From Thiomicrospira pelophila DSM 1534 (lineage in GTDB: Bacteria > Pseudomonadota > Gammaproteobacteria > Thiomicrospirales > Thiomicrospiraceae): a stretch of DNA of 64,000 bases. This document shows positions 7,289 through 14,775 of this stretch, one piece after another. Position numbers and translations under genes: made by a program. The notes beneath the pieces are model-generated. The model searched no databases. It saw only the letters and a list, made by a program, of their open reading frames with translations, and was not told the origin of the DNA. The stretch spans positions 124,001 through 188,000 of the forward strand of contig NZ_JOMR01000001.1 of assembly GCF_000711195.1 (NCBI RefSeq), written 5' to 3'. The first letter of the stretch is position 1; each line of letters starts with the position of its first letter.

Positions 7289-8470
7289 ATGCTGACGCCA
7301 CAAATTATTCAAACTGTTAAATCCACTGCGCCGGTTTTGGCTGAACAAGGCGTGCAGATTACTAACCTGTTCTACAAAAAGTTGTTTACCCACCACCCAG
7401 AACTGAAGCATGTCTTTAATATGGCAAACCAAGCACAAGGTGAACAATCCAAAGCCTTAGCCGAATCCGTATTTATGTATGCCAACCGAATCGACGAACT
7501 AGAAGCACTTGGCCCAATGGTCAAACGCATTGCCCATAAACATGCGAGTTTACATATTCAGCCGGATCATTACCCCATTGTAGGCAAATACTTACTGGAA
7601 GCGGTTCAAGAACATTTGTCATTACCGGACGATCATGAGGTGTTAAAAGCCTGGGCCGTCGCCTATGCCTTTTTAGCGCAAGTATTTGTCGATACCGAAG
7701 AGCAGATTTATGCTGCCAATGAAGAAAAACCGGGCGGATGGCGCGGGTTTAAAGCCTTTAATATTTCACGCATCGTAAAAGAAGCCGATTCGGTCAAATC
7801 CTTTTATTTGATCCCCGAAGATGGACAGCTAGTGGATTTCGAACCCGGCCAATATTTGGGTATTAAATTGAAAGGTAAAGATGGCCAGTTTGATGAAATT
7901 CGCCAGTATTCGATCTCCAATGCGCCCGGTGAACCTTACTACCGTATCAGTGTCAAAACGGAAGCGCACTCGCCGGATCACCCAGGACAGGTTTCTAATC
8001 GCTTACACCAAGCACAGGTAGGCGATCAAATTTGGGTGCAACCACCAACCGGTGAGTTTTTTATAAAAAATCAAACCAATGCTAAAGTATTTATTGCAGG
8101 AGGCGTAGGAATTACACCGTTGGTGAGCATGTTGAATGACCAACTTAATAAAAACCCAGACCAAGATTTACGCTTCATTCAATGTGTTCGGGACGAATCG
8201 CACCATATAATGAAAAATGAAATCAGTTTGCTGAAACACAAATACGGGGTTGAATATTTCAGTGCTTATCAGTTTGGTGATGGCGCCGATCATCAGGGTT
8301 ATTTAAATACTGATATCTTGAGCCAATGGTTACCTAATACCCAAGCCGATGTATACTTTTGTGGACCCAAGCCATTCATGGCGGCGGTTTATCATGAGTG
8401 TATTGGGCTGGGTTTTAAATCGGAACAATTGCACTATGAAGTCTTTGGTCCAACCACGTCACTCACATAA
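7289..8470 (+). CDS. hmp: Flavohaemoglobin, nitric oxide dioxygenase
   Basis: Translation is placed at ATG 7289 (MLTPQIIQTVKS), giving 393 residues, the usual Hmp length; a start at 7199 would place the NsrR operator in the coding region. Residues 1-140 form the globin domain with proximal haem ligand H85 in IAHKHASLHI. Residues ~150-255 are the FAD-binding domain with RQYSIS, and the C-terminal third is the NAD domain with AGGVGITP and the YFCGPKPFM block. The enzyme converts NO and O2 to nitrate in the cytoplasm. It sits beside nsrR and nnrS in a dedicated NO-response cassette and is followed by a strong terminator. Confidence 0.95.
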   Translation: MLTPQIIQTVKSTAPVLAEQGVQITNLFYKKLFTHHPELKHVFNMANQAQGEQSKALAESVFMYANRIDELEALGPMVKRIAHKHASLHIQPDHYPIVGKYLLEAVQEHLSLPDDHEVLKAWAVAYAFLAQVFVDTEEQIYAANEEKPGGWRGFKAFNISRIVKEADSVKSFYLIPEDGQLVDFEPGQYLGIKLKGKDGQFDEIRQYSISNAPGEPYYRISVKTEAHSPDHPGQVSNRLHQAQVGDQIWVQPPTGEFFIKNQTNAKVFIAGGVGITPLVSMLNDQLNKNPDQDLRFIQCVRDESHHIMKNEISLLKHKYGVEYFSAYQFGDGADHQGYLNTDILSQWLPNTQADVYFCGPKPFMAAVYHECIGLGFKSEQLHYEVFGPTTSLT

Positions 8471-8479
8471 TGAAACAAC

Positions 8480-8518
8480 CCTAAGGCCGATAATTTATTG
8501 GCCTTAGGACTTTTTTTT
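8480..8518 (+). terminator. Rho-independent terminator after hmp
   Basis: CCTAAGGCC (8480-8488) pairs with GGCCTTAGG (8500-8508) and is followed by eight T residues. It lies between hmp and nnrS, so nnrS likely depends on read-through or its own promoter. Confidence 0.85.
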
Positions 8519-8530
8519 GGACTTAAAATC

Positions 8531-9691
8531 ATGAGCAGATCCCTATTTTTTGAACGCGCTTTTCGCAGCTTTTTTTTAGGCGGGGCGATATTTGCCGTCA
8601 TTGCGATGGCTCTTTGGTGGTGGCAATTCCCAAATGTGAGCGCTGGTTTTAGCGGGACATCCGGGGTTTACTGGCATGCACACGAAATGATTTTTGGCTA
8701 TGCCTTAGCTACCGTCACCGGATTTTTATTAACCGCGGTGATGAACTGGTCGCGCATGAACTCCGCCTCGGGCTGGAAGCTTGGGGTTTTGTTTGGCTTA
8801 TGGGTATTAGCGCGGGTGGCATTTTTAGTCGACCTGCCGATTATATGGGTCGCGTTATTTGATTTAGCCTTCAATCTTGGGTTGGTGTTGCATTTCGCCT
8901 GGCCAGTTTGGAAGCGCCGCTTGACGTCGCAAGCCGGACTCGCTTTATTGTTTGGCGCAATTTTTTTCGCCAACTTAAGCTTCTATATTAACGCCCACCA
9001 GGCCTGGATTTGGCTACATGAAAGCCTCATCATTGGCTTGTTCTTAGTGCTTAGTATTAACCTAACCATGATCCGGCGTTTAACCCCATTTTTTACCGAA
9101 AAAGCCCTTGGCTTAACACCGTTTAAAAACGCCGACTGGTTGGATAGGTCAATATTAGTTGGCTTTTTAAGCTTAATGCTAACCGTGGTATTTTCACCCT
9201 ATCCTTGGCTAATTAGCTTGATTGCCTGGCCTTTAGCTGGCTTATTTATGATTCGCCAGGCTTGGTGGTATCACCCAAAAATCTGGTCAGAGTTATTAAT
9301 TTGGCCGCTGCACCTGTCACACGCCTTTATTACGCTGGGGTTAGTGTTATATGGTTTTGTCGGCTTGGAATGGGTTGCGGCCAGTCTAGCGATTCATGCA
9401 CTCGCGGCGGGTGGCATAGGTTTATTGTGTTCATCCATGATGGCTCGCATCAGCCTCGGTCACACTCAACGCAACGTGTTTGAACCTCCAAAAGGCTTGA
9501 TTTGGGTCTTTGTTGCACTCGCGCTAGCGGCGTTTACACGTGTGGTTTTGCCGCTGATCTGGCCCGAATTAAGTTTAATCTGGATTCAGTTGAGCCAACT
9601 CGGTTGGATTTTCGGCTTTGGTTTACTACTGGTTTTATATTGGCGCATCCTGACGCGCCCTAGCCTTAAAGCACCAGGTCTGGTGCTTTAA
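8531..9691 (+). CDS. nnrS: NnrS family haem/copper membrane protein
   Basis: The start is taken at ATG 8531 (MSRSLFFERAFRSFFLGG) rather than a TTG inside the upstream terminator, giving 386 residues. It is a polytopic protein with about twelve hydrophobic segments. It shows the NnrS signature YWHAHEMIFGYALATVTGFLLTAVMNW near the N-terminus and the ARISLGHTQR block late in the protein. NnrS proteins bind haem and copper and protect cells from nitrosative stress by limiting formation of dinitrosyl iron complexes. It stands downstream of nsrR-hmp, which supports the same role here. The stop codon lies inside a hairpin related to the iterated palindrome. Confidence 0.92.
   Translation: MSRSLFFERAFRSFFLGGAIFAVIAMALWWWQFPNVSAGFSGTSGVYWHAHEMIFGYALATVTGFLLTAVMNWSRMNSASGWKLGVLFGLWVLARVAFLVDLPIIWVALFDLAFNLGLVLHFAWPVWKRRLTSQAGLALLFGAIFFANLSFYINAHQAWIWLHESLIIGLFLVLSINLTMIRRLTPFFTEKALGLTPFKNADWLDRSILVGFLSLMLTVVFSPYPWLISLIAWPLAGLFMIRQAWWYHPKIWSELLIWPLHLSHAFITLGLVLYGFVGLEWVAASLAIHALAAGGIGLLCSSMMARISLGHTQRNVFEPPKGLIWVFVALALAAFTRVVLPLIWPELSLIWIQLSQLGWIFGFGLLLVLYWRILTRPSLKAPGLVL
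8997..9008. repeat. Iterated palindrome, core CCAGGCCTGG
   Basis: ACCAGGCCTGGA inside nnrS: the core is intact and the last outer base differs. It encodes Gln-Ala-Trp. Confidence 0.85.
9666..9691. terminator. Hairpin at the end of nnrS, degenerate iterated palindrome
   Basis: TTAAAGCACCAG (9666-9677) pairs perfectly with CTGGTGCTTTAA (9680-9691) across a 2-base centre. The centre is ACCAGGTCTGGT, one base from the iterated palindrome. The nnrS stop codon is its last three bases. No T tract follows. Confidence 0.55.
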
Positions 9692-9888
9692 TCTTCTCAT
9701 CTGGCTATCAAATCTATTGATTGTCAGACCACATTAACTCTGTCTAATATTCTTATTTATTTATATATAATTTTTTTTTATGCCAATAGATATGTTTTGG
9801 TCTAAAATCTTTTAAAAATAAGACCTTAGTATTAATTTTGTGTTAAAAGTAACCTTTCTAAAATCATTTAATTTTGAAAGTGCGTCTT

Positions 9889-11208
9889 ATGAAAAGAATG
9901 ACTGAAAACTCTTTCGGCATGTGGATTGCCCTAAGTTTGTTGTTGGTGATGTTACTAATCACGGCCTTAGTCATGACCGCACAGCAATTAACCAATTCAA
10001 CCCTAAACAAAGCTGGCGAACTGGTAAGTCACCAGCACCAGAAACTGCATAGTCTATTAAATATGCATATCGCCGGTCAAAACCGCACGATCAATTTACA
10101 GCAAATGTTATTACTAGAAGACCCTTTGTTGATTGATGAAGCTTTAATGAGATTTTATGACAATGCGAGCGATTACATGTCTAATCGCGAAAACTTAGCA
10201 AACTTGTCTGATGAAACACCATTTGAACGTCAGTGGATTGACGACATCCATCGAATGGCAAACGTTACCGGTCCGTTACAAACCCAAATTGCCAGAATGA
10301 CGCTGCAGGGAGAGGAGCTAGAAGCCCGCAACCTGGTTACTACCCAAGCGATTGATCTCCTCAATGCTTTTACCGATAAAGTGAATGAGTTCTCTCAATA
10401 CCAATCGGTCGAAATTCAAAACTCGATTCAACAAGCCGCTAATTCGATTGATAAGCTAATGATGAAGGTGGTAGGTCTAGCCATCGCTTTAATTATGATT
10501 AGCTTTTTGTTTGCTTTATTTGTATTTAATAAATTTAGTTTAATTAACAATGCGTTACGTGAATCTAATGAAGACCTTGAACAGCGCGTTGCCGAACGCA
10601 CAATGGCCTTAACTGAGATACAGCACAAGTTAATTGATAAAAACCGCATGTTAGAAAAGCTCTCAGAAACCGACACGCTGACTGGCTTGGTTAACCGCTT
10701 CAAAATGGATCAATATCTACAAACGGCCCACCAACGTTTTCTAAAATTTGGCGAGCCTTACCAAGTACTTTTTCTGGATATTGATCATTTCAAACAAATT
10801 AATGATGAGCACGGCCATGAATTGGGTGATGAGGTATTAGTCGAATTCTCCGCGTTACTCAAGGCCCAGTTTGGCGATCTTAACTTGATTGGTCGTTGGG
10901 GTGGTGAAGAGTTTATTATGCTGAATGCATCGCTTGATAAAGCCCAAGCTTGCGAACACGCTGAATCGATTCGACAAGCGATTGAAGCCCATGAGTTTAA
11001 AGGATTAGAGACTATTACTGTCAGTATTGGCGTGGCTCGTGTCACCTATCAAGATCAAATTAAACAAGTGATTAATCGCGCAGATATTGCACTTTATAAA
11101 GCCAAAAACACTGGGCGCAATCGTGTCGAAGGCTGTGAACACATGCTAACCGCTGCTAATACTGAAGACTATGCCATTACATCCAGTCAATCTGAACCCA
11201 TTAATTAA
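9889..11208 (+). CDS. Membrane-bound diguanylate cyclase (GGDEF)
   Basis: I start at ATG 9889 (MKRMTENSFGMW), giving 439 residues. A first membrane helix (~12-30) is followed by a ~160-residue periplasmic sensor region. A second helix (~190-215) and a coiled linker, LEQRVAERTMALTEIQ, lead to a C-terminal GGDEF domain. The active-site signature is GGEEF at 338-342 and the substrate segment FLDIDHFKQINDEHGHELGD is intact, so synthesis of cyclic di-GMP is expected. The periplasmic region matches no named sensor I recognise. It converges on the HDOD gene with a 14-base gap. The 197 bases upstream are AT-rich and hold no gene. Confidence 0.9.
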   Translation: MKRMTENSFGMWIALSLLLVMLLITALVMTAQQLTNSTLNKAGELVSHQHQKLHSLLNMHIAGQNRTINLQQMLLLEDPLLIDEALMRFYDNASDYMSNRENLANLSDETPFERQWIDDIHRMANVTGPLQTQIARMTLQGEELEARNLVTTQAIDLLNAFTDKVNEFSQYQSVEIQNSIQQAANSIDKLMMKVVGLAIALIMISFLFALFVFNKFSLINNALRESNEDLEQRVAERTMALTEIQHKLIDKNRMLEKLSETDTLTGLVNRFKMDQYLQTAHQRFLKFGEPYQVLFLDIDHFKQINDEHGHELGDEVLVEFSALLKAQFGDLNLIGRWGGEEFIMLNASLDKAQACEHAESIRQAIEAHEFKGLETITVSIGVARVTYQDQIKQVINRADIALYKAKNTGRNRVEGCEHMLTAANTEDYAITSSQSEPIN

Positions 11209-11222
11209 ATCAGATCAAATTG

Positions 11223-12107
11223 TCAGTGGCTAGCTTCTGGTAGTCCTTCAGAATCCGCCCATTTTTCAAGCGCCGCATCCGCAGACTTTAACATTGGCTC
11301 GGTGACATCAATAAACGCACAGGCCTCCTCAAAACTGTCTTCTAACTCTTTCGTAATAGAGTGGTCTGAGAAACGCTCAAACACCAAAAAATTAGCAATT
11401 CGGTTCAGTGCCACCATTTTACTGGTGCGTTCATCATACTTAGCCAAGGCTTGCAAATCGCTATGATGATGAAATAACACACTACGATACAACAAAGCCC
11501 CTAAATCCCAACGCTTGGTAATCAAGCCACCGACATAAGCATGCGAAGTTTTGTAGTAATTTTCTTCATCTTCGTACTTACTAATAGGAAACTCTTGTTG
11601 CTGATTATAAAATCTATCGCGATAGTTAAGTGGATCATGACGCATCATGTATAAAGCGCCAATATCTTGCATATAACTGATCAAAAATGTTTCGCTTCGG
11701 CTAAAACCATATAGCCAATGAGTCAGCTCTGCTGACGCAATTCCCGCTCGCATACAGCGTTTTAGTATTTTGTGATCTGCCTGAGATACCGGTACAATTT
11801 TAAGTACATGTGACAGCACAAACAGTTGATGGATCTCTTCTAGGCCGAGTAAATGAATGGCAGAGGTCACATTTAATATCAAATCATCAGCGGGTCTGTT
11901 CAAAGCCTTATTAGCGATACTTAAAAACTCGCCCATTACTTCCGGGTTGCGTGAAATCACCGCATCAATGTCGGCAATACTTGGGGTATCTCCAGTAATT
12001 AATGCATGTAACTGTAGTATTTCAACAGGAACCGTTTCAACTTCCAAGGCTTTGAGAATAAGGCTTGCCTTGGCGATACCCTCTCGCATGGCATCTTCAT
12101 TAAACAT
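11223..12107 (-). CDS. HDOD domain protein
   Basis: Translation is placed at ATG 12107 (MFNEDAMREG) behind AAGGAT, giving 294 residues. An HDOD domain fills most of it, with the LPxLP-like lead EILQLHALITGDTPSIADIDAVI and NVTSAIHLLGLEEIHQLF. HDOD domains resemble HD phosphohydrolases but lack the metal-binding His-Asp pair and usually act in signalling or scaffolding. No second catalytic domain is attached. It is encoded tail to tail with the diguanylate cyclase, which hints at a shared signalling role but is not evidence of one. Confidence 0.85.
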   Translation of the reverse strand: MFNEDAMREGIAKASLILKALEVETVPVEILQLHALITGDTPSIADIDAVISRNPEVMGEFLSIANKALNRPADDLILNVTSAIHLLGLEEIHQLFVLSHVLKIVPVSQADHKILKRCMRAGIASAELTHWLYGFSRSETFLISYMQDIGALYMMRHDPLNYRDRFYNQQQEFPISKYEDEENYYKTSHAYVGGLITKRWDLGALLYRSVLFHHHSDLQALAKYDERTSKMVALNRIANFLVFERFSDHSITKELEDSFEEACAFIDVTEPMLKSADAALEKWADSEGLPEASH

Positions 12108-12266
12108 GTTTATCCTTTTTGGCTTTAGCCTCATATTCAACCCCTAAATTATAAGCAATCACTTACTCTACAATTAGGTTAATTTAATAATCACGCTTTA
12201 AAATCTAATCAAGCAAAGCGGCAGACTGGTATGATGCCAATGAACTCAAAAAAATAAGAATCTTAT

Positions 12267-12869
12267 ATGCCTAATCGAATTGAAGACTTACTCAAACAAA
12301 TTACCCTATTAGAAGACGAACTTGGAGCGACTTTACGGGAACGTCAACAAAAAATCAGCTATCACTTAAAAGGAAAGCGCGTAGAGTTTGAGCAGTCGAT
12401 TAGTCAATCCCATCAAAAACTCAAAACTAGCTTGTTACATACCTTGTTTATCGACCGTCCACAAAACATTATTACGGCTCCAATTATCTACGGCATGGCG
12501 ATTCCATTGGTTTTAATGGATATTTTAATCAGTTTTTACCAATACACCTGTTTTCCGATCTATGGGGTCGCACGTGTTAAACGTCGTGCCTATTTTATTT
12601 ATGATCGCGATCAACTGCGTTATTTGAATATTGTTCAAAAAATTAATTGCCACTACTGTGCTTACGGCAATGGTTTAATGGCATATGCAAGCGAAATCAT
12701 TGCCCGCACAGAACAATATTTTTGCCCGATTAAGCACGCAACAAAACGCTTAGGCGCCCATCCGCGTTATCTTGAATTTAGTGAGTTTGGTGATGCCGAA
12801 AATTTTAAAGACGACCTCACTAAGTTACGTAAAGAATTACGCGAAGTGAATGACGAACAGATTACTTAA
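12267..12869 (+). CDS. Uncharacterised membrane protein with CxxC motif
   Basis: I do not recognise a named function for this 200-residue protein. Residues 1-60 are charged and look like a coiled coil. One or two hydrophobic segments follow (about 68-100, NIITAPIIYGMAIPLVLMDILISFY). A conserved-looking cytoplasmic part then contains CHYCAYGNG and later YFCPIKHA, so three cysteines could bind a metal. It is followed 41 bases later by cmoM on the same strand. Similar proteins exist in other gammaproteobacteria to my recollection, but without an assigned function. Confidence 0.7.
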   Translation: MPNRIEDLLKQITLLEDELGATLRERQQKISYHLKGKRVEFEQSISQSHQKLKTSLLHTLFIDRPQNIITAPIIYGMAIPLVLMDILISFYQYTCFPIYGVARVKRRAYFIYDRDQLRYLNIVQKINCHYCAYGNGLMAYASEIIARTEQYFCPIKHATKRLGAHPRYLEFSEFGDAENFKDDLTKLRKELREVNDEQIT

Positions 12870-12910
12870 ACACTTTATAATAGCGGCTGTTTATTTTGAG
12901 CAAACACGCC

Positions 12911-13687
12911 ATGAACCAAGACCGCAATTTTGACCGTTTAATTGATAAATTTGAAAAAAAAGTCTACGGCACACTCAAAGGTGAGTGGCGCTTAAAATTG
13001 ATCAAAGAAGACCTGGCTAGGTTTCACGTGAAACAACCTGAGTCTGATCACTTACAGATATGGGATGCCGGCTGTGGTTTTGCTCAAATCGGGTTATGGC
13101 TGGCTCAAGCGGGTCATCAGCTCACGCTTTGTGATCTATCGCGCAAAATGTTGGATCGGGCAAAACAAAATTTTGCGCAGGCCGGGCTTGAAGCTCAATT
13201 CTTACACGGTGCATCACAGGATTTAGCTAACGATTTGCCAGAGTATGACCTAGTGTTATTTCATGCCGTACTGGAATGGCTAGCCGACCCCAAGACGACC
13301 CTACAAACCGTGGCATACAAAACCAGGCCGGGCGGTTATCTGTCGTTACTGTTTTACAACCGCAATGCATTTGTTTACAGCAATGTGTTAAAAGGCGAAT
13401 GGCGTTGGCCGCTTATTTTGCAAAATACCTATATTGGCAAGGGTAAAAAACTCACCCCACCCAATCCGCAATATCCGCACGATGTTTTAACTTGGCTAAA
13501 TGACTGGGGGTTTGAGGTTGAAGTTCACACGGGCATTCGGGTTTTTAATGATTATATTCGACCGGATATTCTAGAGAAAAGTGATTCCCAGGCTTTGCTA
13601 GATTTAGAATATCAGTACTGCCGCCTCCCCACTTATCGCGATATGGGGCGTTATGTTCACCTACTAGCGAAGCGATGCCCAAGTTAG
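12911..13687 (+). CDS. cmoM: tRNA 5-carboxymethoxyuridine methyltransferase
   Basis: The 258-residue product starts at ATG 12911 (MNQDRNFDRLIDKFEKKVYGTLKGEWR), the hallmark N-terminus of CmoM (formerly SmtA). The class I methyltransferase SAM motif is WDAGCGFAQIG, and YDLVLFHAVLEWLADP follows. It methylates the carboxymethoxy group of cmo5U34 to give mcmo5U in tRNA. The enzymes for the preceding steps, cmoA and cmoB, are also in this window at 26.3-28.1 kb. A parS-like site lies in the 5' part and encodes FHVK. An earlier in-frame TTG at 12896 is possible but less likely. Confidence 0.92.
   Translation: MNQDRNFDRLIDKFEKKVYGTLKGEWRLKLIKEDLARFHVKQPESDHLQIWDAGCGFAQIGLWLAQAGHQLTLCDLSRKMLDRAKQNFAQAGLEAQFLHGASQDLANDLPEYDLVLFHAVLEWLADPKTTLQTVAYKTRPGGYLSLLFYNRNAFVYSNVLKGEWRWPLILQNTYIGKGKKLTPPNPQYPHDVLTWLNDWGFEVEVHTGIRVFNDYIRPDILEKSDSQALLDLEYQYCRLPTYRDMGRYVHLLAKRCPS
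13020..13035. other. parS site 1 (ParB-binding), inside cmoM
   Basis: GGTTTCACGTGAAACA matches the parS consensus TGTTNCACGTGAAACA at all but the first base. The inner 14 bases form a perfect palindrome. It encodes FHVK in CmoM. Confidence 0.8.
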
Positions 13688-13775
13688 AGTACGTACAAGT
13701 TTCTCAATGGTAAACTCCTGTCGATTCAATTAAATTTGCTCGTATAATAAACCCTTCAGAAATCGGAGATTCGAT

Positions 13776-14735
13776 ATGGCAAGATGGCGCAGATGGCGAC
13801 GCCGACGCGGCAATAACGGGAACGGTTACACCAAAGAAAACCACCCAACTAAAACTAAATTCGCGCGCTTAAAGACTTATGCCAAGGTAGCCGGCGTAAG
13901 TGCCCTAGCCGCCAGTGTTTGGTATGCCGTTGAAACTCAGGTTATGCGGAGCAGCATGAGCTTTGAGGGCACACCCAAACATCGTGATTTTGACATCGAC
14001 TGGGAAGACCAGTTGACCACACGGGTATTTCGCAATGATGCCTACATGGTGGGTTATTCTGAAAAATTGGGCAACCCGATTTGGGTGACTTATCAGGTAT
14101 TATCCAAGCCAGAATTTAGCCCGCGCCTTCCACGCCCCAGCACATTTAAGTCGGATTGGCGCAGTACGCGGTGCTGGTTAATCTTGCCCTGTATTGAACA
14201 TGACGACTACACCGAAACCGGCTACGACCGAGGTCACTTAGCACCCAATCATGTGATTGCCTCACGTTATGGGCAAGATGCCCAAATCGAAACCTTTTTA
14301 ATGACCAACATTACGCCACAAGCGCCTAACTTGAATCGTCGGGCTTGGCAGCGTTTAGAAGCCATTTCGGCCGATCATTTTGCGGATCGTTACGCGCCCT
14401 TTACCGTCATAACCGGCCCGATTTTTGAGGACAAACCTAAACACCTACCAGGTTACAAATTGATCGCAATTCCTAAAGGTTTCTACAAAATATTTATTCG
14501 AGAATCTGAAAACGGCGAACCGCCGAAAGTGCTGGCGTTTGTTATGCCCCAAACGGCGTTAGGTAACGAAGACTTACGACAGTACTTAGTCAGTGTAAGA
14601 GATATTGAAGATCAAACTGGATTGGATTTTATGCATGAGTTAGATGACGGCGTAGAAGCCTATGTGGAAACCTTGATTGATCCACAGTCGTGGGATTTCA
14701 ATGAAAGTATCGCGAACCAAAGTGCGCGATATTAA
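13776..14735 (+). CDS. Membrane-anchored DNA/RNA non-specific endonuclease (NUC1 type)
   Basis: The 319-residue product begins with an extremely basic segment (MARWRRWRRRR). A membrane-spanning helix follows at about 36-52 (AKVAGVSALAASVWYAVE), and then a DNA/RNA non-specific endonuclease domain. The catalytic motif DRGH lies at 151-154, with H154 as general base. The magnesium-binding Asn region follows in MTNITPQAPNLNRRAWQRLE. The anchor would hold the nuclease at the membrane, facing the periplasm if the basic segment stays inside. Roles in nucleic acid scavenging or processing of incoming DNA are possible. No immunity protein or DNA uptake gene is adjacent. Confidence 0.85.
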   Translation: MARWRRWRRRRGNNGNGYTKENHPTKTKFARLKTYAKVAGVSALAASVWYAVETQVMRSSMSFEGTPKHRDFDIDWEDQLTTRVFRNDAYMVGYSEKLGNPIWVTYQVLSKPEFSPRLPRPSTFKSDWRSTRCWLILPCIEHDDYTETGYDRGHLAPNHVIASRYGQDAQIETFLMTNITPQAPNLNRRAWQRLEAISADHFADRYAPFTVITGPIFEDKPKHLPGYKLIAIPKGFYKIFIRESENGEPPKVLAFVMPQTALGNEDLRQYLVSVRDIEDQTGLDFMHELDDGVEAYVETLIDPQSWDFNESIANQSARY

Positions 14736-14742
14736 TCTGAAA

Positions 14743-14764
14743 AGAGCACCAGGCCTGGTGCTCT
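14743..14764. terminator. Bidirectional palindrome between nuclease and chemoreceptor genes
   Basis: This is a 22-base perfect palindrome with no loop bases, built on ACCAGGCCTGGT (14748-14759) and extended by AGAGC/GCTCT. It lies between two convergent genes, which fits a terminator grown from the iterated palindrome. Confidence 0.6.
14748..14759. repeat. Iterated palindrome ACCAGGCCTGGT (intergenic)
   Basis: An exact 12-mer at the centre of the longer palindrome 14743-14764. Confidence 0.9.
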
Positions 14765-14775
14765 AAAATTTAAGC

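Noticed and set aside
13322-13336. ACCAGGCCGGGC in cmoM as a palindrome copy
   Set aside because: The second half is not complementary to the first; the similarity is confined to eight bases.
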